Of a DNA stretch of 19,658 nucleotides, positions 8,569 to 15,078 are shown one piece after another. Within the stretch, counting starts at the first letter, position 1; each line of letters opens with the position of its first letter. The position numbers and the translations under genes are program-made. The DNA comes from CAYVOX01 sp964453035 (GTDB taxonomy: Bacteria > Chloroflexota > Anaerolineae > Anaerolineales > Anaerolineaceae): NCBI GenBank assembly GCA_964453035.1, contig CAYVOX010000050.1:1-19658 (forward strand), in the 5' to 3' direction. The notes beneath the pieces are model-generated. The model worked only from the letters and a program-made list of their open reading frames with translations. It did not search any database and was not told the DNA's origin.

Positions 8569-9390
8569 TTAGAAAATCTCCTGTTTGACGTTGAAAGCCG
8601 AGCAAATGGAGCGAATTTCCTCAACGCTCAGCCCCTCGCCCATCTCGCCGATGCCCAGGTTAAGGTATTCGTAGCGAGCAGCCGTTTCAGCATATTCCAC
8701 CCGGTCAGCAGCGCGTTTGACTGAAATATCCGAACGGGCCATCACGCCGTGCTTGGCCCAGATGACGATGCGGTGCTTGCGCAGCGCGGCGATGTTGCCC
8801 GCCATCAGCCGCGCAGACCCCGGCACCTCAAAGGGGATAAAACCAATCCCCTCGGGAAGGTTGACAATCGTTTCTGGCTGCCAGCGCAGCAGGTGCGTGT
8901 TGAGGTATTGCGCATCCTGGTAGCTCGGGATGTGGCTGAGGTAAGTGAGATGGACCGGTTGGGCGTGGATGACCGCGTGGAAGTTGGTGTTAGAAGCGCA
9001 AATCTGGTCGTAGTGTACCGCCAGGTGGGAGTTAAACTCGCTGGTGACGCGCTCAAAGCGGCGCTGGTGCGAGGTGTAGAGCCTGCCTGTGCGGCCCGCC
9101 GGGTTGACCACGATGCAGGCAATGTTGGCGGTCGGCTCGATGATAATCTCACGCAAGCGCCTGCCGGAACCGCTCACCAGGAAGGTTGCGCCGGCAAGCT
9201 CCGGTACGGGCTGGGGCAGGTCTATCATCTCCATCACCGGGAAGCGCGTGCGCACCTCCACGGGCCAGCGCATGCAAACGGAAATGTTCCCGGCCGCGCC
9301 TTCGCTGGCTTCAATCTCCGCCAGGTGCCGGCCCGCTTCACCCATCATGCTCAACATATCATCCAACTGGGGATACGGTTCTGATAACAT
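8569..9390 (-). CDS. rhaD: Rhamnulose-1-phosphate aldolase (class II aldolase/adducin family)
   Basis: RhaD splits L-rhamnulose 1-phosphate into dihydroxyacetone phosphate and L-lactaldehyde, using a zinc ion. Family marks are EGAAGNISV (phosphate-binding loop), VTSEFNSHLAVH (probable catalytic Glu), VIHAQPVHLTYLSH and KHGVMARS (metal-binding region). The preferred start is ATG 9390 (273 aa): it overlaps the rhaB stop by one base (TGATG) and AAAGGA lies about 10 nt upstream. The frame upstream of it has no such signal. One oddity: class II aldolases usually have His-x-His in the first metal motif, and here the second position reads Gln (H-A-Q), with another His three residues on. The position in the operon between rhaB and rhaA supports the assignment strongly. 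Confidence 0.93.
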   Translation of the reverse strand: MLSEPYPQLDDMLSMMGEAGRHLAEIEASEGAAGNISVCMRWPVEVRTRFPVMEMIDLPQPVPELAGATFLVSGSGRRLREIIIEPTANIACIVVNPAGRTGRLYTSHQRRFERVTSEFNSHLAVHYDQICASNTNFHAVIHAQPVHLTYLSHIPSYQDAQYLNTHLLRWQPETIVNLPEGIGFIPFEVPGSARLMAGNIAALRKHRIVIWAKHGVMARSDISVKRAADRVEYAETAARYEYLNLGIGEMGEGLSVEEIRSICSAFNVKQEIF

Positions 9391-10844
9391 CAAATCAATC
9401 CTTTCAGCAGGCGGGTGTATGCCTGGTCCCATCCTGCGGAGGGTTGGGGGAGGTAATCGCTGGTCTCAAAGGAGCGCTGCACCAACTCGCGGGCTTCCGC
9501 CAGCGAAGGAATTTCTCCAAGAGTGATGGCTTGCATCAGAATATTGCCAGCCGCGGTCGCCTCCACCGGCCCTGACACCACCCTGCGACCGGTAGCATCC
9601 GCGGTGAGCTGGTTGAGCAGGCGGTTTTGCGTGCCGCCGCCGATGATATGAATTGGGTCGAGGCGCGTTCCCAGTAGATCTTCCAGGCGCGCCAGCACAA
9701 ACCGATATTTGAGCGCCAGGCTTTCCAGCACCACGCGGGTGATCTCACCCTGCGTTTGCGGGACGGGTTGCCCGGTCTGGTGGCAGAACTGGCAAATCTT
9801 CTCCGGCATATTTCCGGGGTGCAGAAACCCGGGATGATCAACGTCAATCACCGCCAGGAATGGTCGGGTCTCACCCGCCAGGCGCGTCAGCTCATCGTAG
9901 GAAAGACCCCATGCGCGTTTGCATTCCTGTACCAGCCACAATCCCATGATGTTGCGGGAGAGCCGCCAGGTGCCGAAAACCCCACCCTCGTTGGTGAAGT
10001 TGCTGGCCAACGCCTGAGGGGTGAGATTGGGCTGAGCCACCTCAGCGCCCATGATAGACCAGGTGCCCGAGCTAATCCAGGCGAAGTGGCTGTTTTGGGC
10101 TGGTACAGCCGCAACTGCCGAGCCAGTATCGTGGCAGGCGGGGGCAATGACCGGCAGGCTGCCCGCGCCGGTTTCGAGAGCCACGTCAGGCAGCAGCGCG
10201 CCCAGGTTGGTGCCGGGTTCGCACACGCCGGGGAAGAGGTGCAGCGGAATGTCCATGGCCTGCAGCAGCGGAAAAGCCCAGTCGCGCGAGAGCGGGTCGA
10301 AGCACTGGGTGGTGGTGGCATTGGTGAACTCGCACACCAGGCTGCCGCACAACCAGTGGTTGAACAGATCCGGAATAGTTAGAAAGGTTCGGGCGGCAGC
10401 GAGGTGCGGGTCACTCGCCAGGCGCATGGAAAGCAACTGGTAAAGCGTGTTGATCTGCATGAACTGGATGCCCGTCCGGGCAAAAATCTGCGGCTGTGGC
10501 ACGCGCCGGAAGGCTTCCTCCAGCATGCCGTCGGTGCGGGCATCGCGGTAATGGTAGGGGTTGCCAAGCAGTGCCCCATTTTCATCCAGCAGGGCAAAAT
10601 CCACCCCCCAGGTATCCACAGCCAGGCTTTGCAGCGCAAATGCGCGCGCAGAATGGGCAATCCCCGCTTTTATCTCGCGCCACAGGCCGTCCACATCCCA
10701 ACGCAGGCCGCCGGGCGTGTTGAGCGGCGTGTTGGCAAAACGGTGGGTTTCGCTGAGGGAGAGTTTGCCCCCGGCAAGCGTGCCAACAATGGCACGCCCA
10801 CTTTCAGCGCCGAGGTCCAGGGCAAGATAATGCTTCTGAGTCAT
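9390..10844 (-). CDS. rhaB: Rhamnulokinase (FGGY family)
   Basis: RhaB phosphorylates L-rhamnulose to L-rhamnulose 1-phosphate with ATP. It shows FGGY-kinase architecture: phosphate-binding LALDLGAESGRA at the N-terminus, GGLRWDVDGLW and DTWGVDFALLD in the first domain, WISSGTWSIMGAE in the middle, and GGGTQNRLLNQLTADATGR with EATAAGNILMQA in the ATP-binding C-terminal domain. I choose ATG 10844 (484 aa) because AGGTGG sits just upstream and the protein then begins directly before the phosphate loop. The longer frame from 10889 adds 15 atypical residues. It is the first gene of the rha operon, coupled to rhaD by a one-base stop/start overlap. Its promoter lies about 90 bp upstream. Confidence 0.96.
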   Translation of the reverse strand: MTQKHYLALDLGAESGRAIVGTLAGGKLSLSETHRFANTPLNTPGGLRWDVDGLWREIKAGIAHSARAFALQSLAVDTWGVDFALLDENGALLGNPYHYRDARTDGMLEEAFRRVPQPQIFARTGIQFMQINTLYQLLSMRLASDPHLAAARTFLTIPDLFNHWLCGSLVCEFTNATTTQCFDPLSRDWAFPLLQAMDIPLHLFPGVCEPGTNLGALLPDVALETGAGSLPVIAPACHDTGSAVAAVPAQNSHFAWISSGTWSIMGAEVAQPNLTPQALASNFTNEGGVFGTWRLSRNIMGLWLVQECKRAWGLSYDELTRLAGETRPFLAVIDVDHPGFLHPGNMPEKICQFCHQTGQPVPQTQGEITRVVLESLALKYRFVLARLEDLLGTRLDPIHIIGGGTQNRLLNQLTADATGRRVVSGPVEATAAGNILMQAITLGEIPSLAEARELVQRSFETSDYLPQPSAGWDQAYTRLLKGLI

Positions 10845-10931
10845 CACCACCTGCGCGGTTTGAGTAAATTTTTGCGAGTGTGCGGCCATCGCCCCGGCAT
10901 GATGGCGGAGAGAGCGCGTTCGCCTATTGAA

Positions 10932-10959
10932 ATTGTAGGCCAGGTGGGGTTTTTGTCAA
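10932..10959 (-). promoter_or_regulatory. Predicted sigma70-type promoter of rhaBDA
   Basis: On the minus strand, TTGACA (10959-10954) and TACAAT (10937-10932) are separated by 16 bp and point at rhaB. This is close to the bacterial consensus and leaves an untranslated leader of about 80 nt. The -35 box directly follows AACGTT, a small palindrome that could be part of an operator, but no full operator like the one at 11530-11555 is visible here. Confidence 0.7.
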
Positions 10960-10965
10960 CGTTAA

Positions 10966-10991
10966 GCCCGCCTCTTATGGATCAGGCGGGC
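10966..10991. repeat. 8-bp inverted repeat just upstream of the rhaB promoter
   Basis: GCCCGCCT and AGGCGGGC form a perfect 8-bp stem with a 10-nt loop. It begins 7 bp upstream of the rhaB -35 box. No run of T follows on either strand, so it is not a typical intrinsic terminator. A regulatory role is possible but unsupported. Confidence 0.45.
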
Positions 10992-10996
10992 AGGCA

Positions 10997-11063
10997 GAGA
11001 GGATCGAATATCACCCCCCAATGGGGGCTCTCAACCTCATCCTTTGATAAAAGGCAGCGCCCC
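10997..11063. repeat. Imperfect intergenic repeat, copy a
   Basis: It begins GAGAGGATCGAA, contains CTCTCAACCTCATC, and ends with GGCAGCGCCCC. The same layout recurs at 11088 and, in part, at 11156. It also contains a CCCCC/GGGGG mini-hairpin. This is probably a decayed copy of the tRNA-like unit at 11147-11189. Confidence 0.5.
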
Positions 11064-11087
11064 TCGCGCAGCACCCCTTCAGGGGCG

Positions 11088-11154
11088 GAGAGGCTCGAAA
11101 ATACTCCCTATGGGCACTCGCGACCTCATCTAAATTTTTCCGGGCAGCGCCCCC
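11088..11154. repeat. Imperfect intergenic repeat, copy b
   Basis: It begins GAGAGGCTCGAA, contains GACCTCATCTAAAT, and ends with GGGCAGCGCCCC, aligning with copy a. A CCCC-TTCA-GGGG hairpin lies between copies a and b. The start of copy b is identical to the T-arm part of the tRNA-like copy that follows. Confidence 0.5.
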
Positions 11155-11189
11155 GGAGAGGCTCGAACTCTCAACCTCCAGATTCGAAG
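11147..11189 (-). repeat. tRNA 3'-half-like sequence (possible attachment-site remnant)
   Basis: Read on the minus strand, this holds a perfect T-arm (GAGAG-TTCGAGC-CTCTC) followed by CGGGGGC, which looks like the 3' acceptor strand of a tRNA. Upstream of the T-arm is a CTTCGAATCTGG segment that resembles an anticodon loop. The matching 5' half is absent: no GCCCCCG acceptor strand, D-arm or pairing anticodon stem is found. It is therefore a fragment, not a tRNA gene. Such 3' tRNA pieces are commonly left at integration sites, but no integrase is present here. Confidence 0.45.
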
Positions 11190-11216
11190 CTCCGCCCGGG
11201 AGGGTCTAAATCGTAC

Positions 11217-11250
11217 ATATGGTGGTATTTAGTGCTAACGACCACCATAT
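11217..11250. repeat. 10-bp perfect inverted repeat
   Basis: ATATGGTGGT (11217-11226) and ACCACCATAT (11241-11250) are perfect reverse complements around a 14-nt loop. It is followed closely by a second hairpin at 11254-11273. No T-tract follows, so a terminator is unlikely. It could be a protein-binding or recombination site, or a remnant of one. Confidence 0.5.
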
Positions 11251-11253
11251 ATG

Positions 11254-11273
11254 GGGGTAGGCTCATCTACCCC
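11254..11273. repeat. 7-bp perfect inverted repeat
   Basis: GGGGTAG and CTACCCC pair perfectly around the 6-nt loop GCTCAT. It sits 3 bp after the inverted repeat at 11217-11250. No poly-T follows on either strand. The next stretch (11274-11490) holds no gene I can support, only short TGCACCA direct repeats. Confidence 0.45.
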
Positions 11274-11303
11274 GTCCTATCAATCCACTGTTTTGAGGCA
11301 GTT

Positions 11304-11332
11304 TTACACCAATCTGCACCAAAACTGCACCA
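11304..11332 (+). repeat. Three short direct repeats at helical spacing
   Basis: TTACACCA (11304), CTGCACCA (11314) and CTGCACCA (11325) recur every 10-11 bp. They lie in the gene-free region about 170 bp upstream of the LacI-operon promoter. Iterated sites of this kind can bind proteins on one helix face, but three copies of 8 bp are weak evidence. Confidence 0.3.
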
Positions 11333-11499
11333 GAAATATAAGCCTGGAAAGGCGGCCTGCGAGCTTTCATCAAAAGCGAATAAGGGTTGACTACCACCAA
11401 CTCAGTCAGGAGATTGCTAGAACAGATCTGCTCTTTCTTGTGATATTTATATATTCGCAGCGCTTTTCTGCATGCTCGAGTGTAGGCTGATTCTGCCTA

Positions 11500-11527
11500 T
11501 TGACAAATCAATCAAAATTGCTATACT
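11500..11527 (+). promoter_or_regulatory. Predicted sigma70-type promoter of the LacI-headed operon
   Basis: TTGACA (11500-11505) and TATACT (11522-11527) are separated by 16 bp. The first TTG of the long open frame at this locus is part of this -35 box, so it cannot be the start codon of the repressor. The palindromic operator begins 2 bp after the -10 box. Confidence 0.8.
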
Positions 11528-11529
11528 TT

Positions 11530-11555
11530 AGAAAACGTTTGCGCAAACGTTTTCT
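11530..11555. promoter_or_regulatory. LacI-family operator (26-bp perfect palindrome)
   Basis: The sequence is a perfect palindrome centred on TTTGCGCAAA, with core AACGTTTGCGCAAACGTT. The central CG and AAACGTTT-type arms are typical of LacI-family operators. It covers the expected transcription start, so repressor binding would block initiation. The gene immediately downstream encodes a LacI-family protein, which argues for autoregulation of the whole operon. I see no second copy in the window. Confidence 0.85.
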
Positions 11556-11583
11556 TAACCTCCTTTTCACAACAGGCAATCAA

Positions 11584-12606
11584 TTGACGACTATTCGCGA
11601 TGTGGCACACGCAGCAGGTGTTTCAATAACCACCGTTTCACACGTGATTAACGGCACGCGGTTTGTTTCAGAAGAGGTCGTAGCGCAAGTCCGCCAGGCA
11701 ATGGATGATCTCGGTTACCGTCCCAATGTTCTAGCGCGCAGCCTACGCAGCGGCAAGACCCGTACCATCGGGCTAATGTTACCAGATAGCTCAAACCTGT
11801 TCTTTGCTGAGGTCTCGCGCGTTATTGAGGACGTCAGCTTCCAGAACGGTTACAGCCTGATAATCTGCAACACCGATGATAATCCCCTCAAGGAAAAATC
11901 TTACCTGAACACGCTGATTGAAAAACAGGTAGATGGGATTTTGTTCATCTCCGCCAGCAGCACCAGCCTGAATATCCAGAGCATCGCTCAAAGCGGACCG
12001 CCAGTGGTGGTGGTGGACCGCGAGTTCGACGACCTGCAGGCCGACACAGTCCTGGTGGATAACCAACTGGGGGGTTACCTGGCCGGCCGCCATCTGATCC
12101 AGCTCGGCCACCGGCATGTGGCCTGTATCAGCGGCCCTTCAGATTTGAACCCCTCTGCCGACCGTTTGATAGGTTTCCGCAAAGCATTCAGCCAGGCGGG
12201 AATCTCGGTTGACGAGCGGTTGTTCCTGCGCGGAGACTTCCGCTATCAAAGCGGTGAACGCTGCCTGCATGAACTGCTCGATTTGCACCTGCCATTCACC
12301 GCCATTTTTGTCTGCAACGACATGATGGCGATTGGCGCAATCAAGGCGGCCCACAATCTTAAAATCAACATCCCCGGGGATATTTCCATTATCGGCTTTG
12401 ACGATATTCCCCTGGCCGAGGCGATTTCGCCTTCATTGACCACGATTGCCCAGCCTTATACCGAGATGGCTACTGCAGCCACCCAATTGTTACTCCAACG
12501 CCTGCAAGAATCCCGTCAGCACCAGAAACCCGGCTTACCTCAAAGAATCGTTTTACAGCCCGGTCTCTTGGTCAGGGAATCCTGCGCGCCACCCAGGGGG
12601 AATTAA
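11584..12606 (+). CDS. LacI/GalR-family transcriptional repressor
   Basis: The protein has the standard layout: an N-terminal helix-turn-helix (TTIRDVAHAAGVSITTVSHV), the hinge region (PNVLARSLRSGKT), and a periplasmic-binding-like sensor domain with VVVVDREFDD and IIGFDDIPLAEAISPSLTT. I place the start at TTG 11584, giving 340 aa, because the HTH begins at residue 2-3 as in relatives (M-x-TIRDVA). The frame is open from 11500, but that TTG is the -35 box and the palindromic operator would fall inside the coding region. No strong Shine-Dalgarno precedes TTG 11584 (only CAGG), so the start remains somewhat uncertain. The gene heads the nucleoside/sugar operon and abuts the ribokinase gene. It probably senses ribose, a nucleoside or a related sugar. 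The overall look is RbsR-like. Confidence 0.93.
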   Translation: MTTIRDVAHAAGVSITTVSHVINGTRFVSEEVVAQVRQAMDDLGYRPNVLARSLRSGKTRTIGLMLPDSSNLFFAEVSRVIEDVSFQNGYSLIICNTDDNPLKEKSYLNTLIEKQVDGILFISASSTSLNIQSIAQSGPPVVVVDREFDDLQADTVLVDNQLGGYLAGRHLIQLGHRHVACISGPSDLNPSADRLIGFRKAFSQAGISVDERLFLRGDFRYQSGERCLHELLDLHLPFTAIFVCNDMMAIGAIKAAHNLKINIPGDISIIGFDDIPLAEAISPSLTTIAQPYTEMATAATQLLLQRLQESRQHQKPGLPQRIVLQPGLLVRESCAPPRGN

Positions 12607-13566
12607 ATGCGACCTATTATTGTAATTGGCAGCCTAAATATGGATCTTGTCATTCAGGCGCAGCGCGCGCCCCAGGCCGGTGAGACCATCGCAGCGCAGG
12701 CCTTCACAACCATCCCCGGCGGCAAAGGAGCCAATCAGGCTGTCGCTGCTGCACGCCTCTCCAACGGCAGCAAGGGTAGCAGCAAAGTGCGCATGGTTGG
12801 ACGGGTGGGCAGCGACGGCTTTGGCGCTCAGATGGTGCACAACCTGGAAGGGGAGGGCATTGATATCACCCAGGTGCAGCAGTTGCCGGGCATCTCAACC
12901 GGGGTTGCCCTCATCATCGTCGAGCAATCTGGCGAGAACCGCATCATGATTGTACCGGGCGCAAACGGTCTGCTCACCGCCCGTGACATTGAAAACCTCG
13001 AAAAGCTGATTGCCTCCGCCGGGCTGGTCTTGCTGCAATTTGAAATTCCCCTGGAAGCTGTCATCCGCTCCATCCAGATTGCACATGCGCACGGGGTGCC
13101 CGTGCTGCTCAACCCTGCTCCAGCCTATCCTTTTGCCGCAGAGCACCTGGCGCAGGTGGATATCCTGGTGCTCAACGAGGTGGAAGCCCAGATGTTGACC
13201 AGATTACCGGTCAGTGATGAGTTAAGCGCGCTGGAAGCCGCCCGCAGCCTGTTGACCGGGCATACACGCCTGGTGGTGGTCACGCTGGGAACCAAAGGCG
13301 CGTTGGCTCTCGCTCCTGATGAGGCGCGGTATTTACCCGCCTTCCCCGTCAGAGCGGTTGATTCGACCGCCGCCGGCGATACCTTCATTGGTGCATTTGC
13401 TGTCATGCTCAGCGAAAAGAAGAGTCTGGAAAAGTGTCTGGCATTTGCCTCTGCCGCGGGCGCCCTGGCAGTCACCCAGGTTGGCGCCCAGTCTTCCATT
13501 CCAACTCGCCTGGCGGTTGAGAATTTTCTTAGAACCAACCAGGCAGTCATTAAGGCGCTGGCATAA
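12607..13566 (+). CDS. rbsK: Ribokinase (PfkB family)
   Basis: Ribokinase phosphorylates D-ribose to ribose 5-phosphate with ATP. The 319-residue protein shows the N-terminal substrate motif GSLNMDLV, the first PfkB signature GGKGANQAVAAARL (38-51), LNPAPAYPF in the middle, and the second signature DSTAAGDTFIGAFAV with the anion hole AAGD and catalytic base D258. This is the ribokinase version of the motif rather than that of fructokinases. The ATG directly follows the repressor stop codon (TAA-ATG), with AGGGGG 6 nt upstream. Next to two nucleoside hydrolases it would use the ribose they release. Another pentose or hexose substrate cannot be excluded by sequence alone. Confidence 0.9.
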   Translation: MRPIIVIGSLNMDLVIQAQRAPQAGETIAAQAFTTIPGGKGANQAVAAARLSNGSKGSSKVRMVGRVGSDGFGAQMVHNLEGEGIDITQVQQLPGISTGVALIIVEQSGENRIMIVPGANGLLTARDIENLEKLIASAGLVLLQFEIPLEAVIRSIQIAHAHGVPVLLNPAPAYPFAAEHLAQVDILVLNEVEAQMLTRLPVSDELSALEAARSLLTGHTRLVVVTLGTKGALALAPDEARYLPAFPVRAVDSTAAGDTFIGAFAVMLSEKKSLEKCLAFASAAGALAVTQVGAQSSIPTRLAVENFLRTNQAVIKALA

Positions 13567-13695
13567 CCCGAAACACCATCATTTAATCCCTCATTATGAA
13601 CCCGGGAAAGGAGTGTGTTATCGAAAAAATTCATGGTTTCTTGCAAAACCCGTTCAACCAATAAGCAACCCAATTCTCACAAGGAGGAGTCTGTC
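13567..13695 (+). other. Gene-free leader before the solute-binding protein gene
   Basis: This is a 129-bp gap inside the operon. An in-frame GTG at 13615 has AAAGGAG only about 3 nt before it, too close to be an effective site. The ATG at 13696 has AAGGAGG at 13681-13687 and begins directly with a signal peptide. I see no convincing promoter or terminator here. Confidence 0.5.
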
Positions 13696-14991
13696 ATGAA
13701 GCGTAATACCCTGCTAACCGTTTTGTCCCTCATCATAATGGCGACGATGGTGGTTGGTTGTACCACGCCGACCGCTGCCCCTACAACCGCTGCTGCCACC
13801 GCTGCTCCGGCTCAGAAGATTACCATGCAGATTTTATGGACCGGCTGGGCTGACGACCAGATTAAGGCGATCTTCGATCCCGTTAAAGCCAAGTTCCCCA
13901 ACATTGAATTCAAGATTGAAGCCCTGCCGCTGGCCCAACTGGTGCCTGCTCTGGAAGTACGCCTGGGCGCGCGCAACGAGGTACCCGATATTTATAGCGT
14001 TGATGGTCCCCTCACCTCTTCCTATGCGGTGCGCAACCACTTGCTGGAGGTGGGACCCGTTCTGGGAGACGACCTGAAAAACTTTACCAAAGCCGCCACC
14101 GACCAGGGCAATTACAAGGGCAAGCTTTGGTCCGTGCCGTATGCCACCAGCGAAATTCTGCTGTACTACAACACAGATATTCTCAAGGCGGCAGGCATCG
14201 AAGCTCCCCCGCTTGACACCAACAAACGCCTCACCTGGGAAAAACTATACGAGCTGGCCAAGAAAGCCACCGATCCGGCTAAGGGCATTTACGGCCTGGT
14301 CATCGAACAGGCTGACCGGCCGTACCAGATCCTGGCCCTGCCCGAATCCAAAGGCGCCAAACCCCTTTCGGATGATGGTCTGACCTCCAAAGGCTTCGTC
14401 GACTCGCCTCAATTCATCGAAGCCATTGAGTTCTACCAAAAGTTCTACACCGAAAAGTTGAGCCCGATTGGTCTGGATAGCAATGTGGCTCTGGAAGTGT
14501 TTGGACAGGGTAAAGCCGCCTTCTTCCTGGCGGGCACTTTCTCCTTCAACACCCTCAAGGGCCGCTACACCGACCTCAAGTTTGCAGTCGCCCCGCACCC
14601 CTTGTTTGAAGGCGGAAAAGCCGTCACCCCCACCGGTTCGTGGCATATCGGGATCAACCCGCGCTCTAAGTACATCAAAGAAGCCTCCGAGGTCATCAAA
14701 TTCATGACCAGCGATGAGCAAATGGTGAGCTTCTTTAAGATTCGCGGCTATCCCCCGGTCAAGAAGACGGTTTATGCCGCACTGCCGGACGTCTTTAACA
14801 CCGATATGTGGAAAATTGTGCAGTTCGAGCTGGATAACACAGCTTATCCCCGCCCCTTCACGCCCGGGTACCGTGAGTATGAAGACCTGCTGCTCAAAGC
14901 CCTCAAGGATATTCAGCAGGGCGCAAACGTGAAAACCCGCCTGGCTGAAGCTGCTGTTGCGATTGACGCAGAACTGGCCAAGTACAAGTAA
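13696..14991 (+). CDS. ABC transporter substrate-binding lipoprotein (family 1 / CUT1)
   Basis: A signal peptide of ~20 residues ends in the lipobox VVGC (MKRNTLLTVLSLIIMATMVVGC), so the protein should be lipidated and face outward. A Thr/Ala/Pro-rich linker follows, then a family-1 extracellular solute-binding domain with features such as MQILWTGWADD, WSVPYATSEILLYYNTDILKAAG, GQGKAAFFLAGTFS and TPTGSWHIGINPRS. Length is 431 aa. I use ATG 13696 because it has a strong AAGGAGG site and starts exactly with the signal peptide, whereas the longer GTG frame would place 27 odd residues in front. It delivers a solute to the two permeases encoded next. Family members mostly bind oligosaccharides or sugar derivatives, while the neighbours here suggest a nucleoside or nucleoside-like ligand. 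That part is inference. Confidence 0.92.
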   Translation: MKRNTLLTVLSLIIMATMVVGCTTPTAAPTTAAATAAPAQKITMQILWTGWADDQIKAIFDPVKAKFPNIEFKIEALPLAQLVPALEVRLGARNEVPDIYSVDGPLTSSYAVRNHLLEVGPVLGDDLKNFTKAATDQGNYKGKLWSVPYATSEILLYYNTDILKAAGIEAPPLDTNKRLTWEKLYELAKKATDPAKGIYGLVIEQADRPYQILALPESKGAKPLSDDGLTSKGFVDSPQFIEAIEFYQKFYTEKLSPIGLDSNVALEVFGQGKAAFFLAGTFSFNTLKGRYTDLKFAVAPHPLFEGGKAVTPTGSWHIGINPRSKYIKEASEVIKFMTSDEQMVSFFKIRGYPPVKKTVYAALPDVFNTDMWKIVQFELDNTAYPRPFTPGYREYEDLLLKALKDIQQGANVKTRLAEAAVAIDAELAKYK

Positions 14992-15010
14992 TCTGGTCCA
15001 CCTATTCCTC

Positions 15011-15044
15011 GCTTCGGGGGTCGCCCCCCAACGACCCCCGAAGC
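15011..15044 (+). other. Intercistronic hairpin between binding-protein and permease genes
   Basis: A 13-bp perfect stem (GCTTCGGGGGTCG with CGACCCCCGAAGC) closes an 8-nt loop. No T-run follows, so it is not a standard intrinsic terminator. Hairpins at this place in ABC operons often protect the upstream mRNA from 3' decay and so raise the amount of binding protein relative to permease. It lies 20 bp after the binding-protein stop and 34 bp before the permease start. Confidence 0.75.
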
Positions 15045-15078
15045 ACTTGCTGATGGCACAAACCCGTTTGGTGGTTTT

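Noticed and set aside
8749..9384. 211-codon open frame on the plus strand
   Set aside because: It is fully antisense to rhaD, has no recognisable domain or Shine-Dalgarno, and reflects the codon bias of rhaD.
10966..10991. Rho-independent terminator
   Set aside because: The stem is good, but no T-tract follows on either strand and no gene ends nearby.
10997..11200. A CRISPR array
   Set aside because: There are only three imperfect copies at unequal spacing (91 and 68 bp) and no cas gene nearby.
11143..11215. A complete tRNA gene on the minus strand
   Set aside because: Only the T-arm and 3' acceptor strand are present. The 5' acceptor strand, D-arm and a pairing anticodon stem are missing.
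10404..11390. 328-codon open frame on the plus strand antisense to rhaB and across the intergenic repeats
   Set aside because: No family resemblance, the first half is the complement of rhaB, and the second half translates low-complexity repeat DNA.
11251..11490. 79-codon open frame in the intergenic region
   Set aside because: It starts inside an inverted repeat and has no Shine-Dalgarno or homology I can recognise. The QFYTNLHQNCT part comes from short direct repeats.
13615..13695. GTG 13615 as start of the binding protein
   Set aside because: The purine-rich site is only about 3 nt from the GTG, and the added 27 residues would precede a perfectly placed signal peptide with its own strong AAGGAGG.
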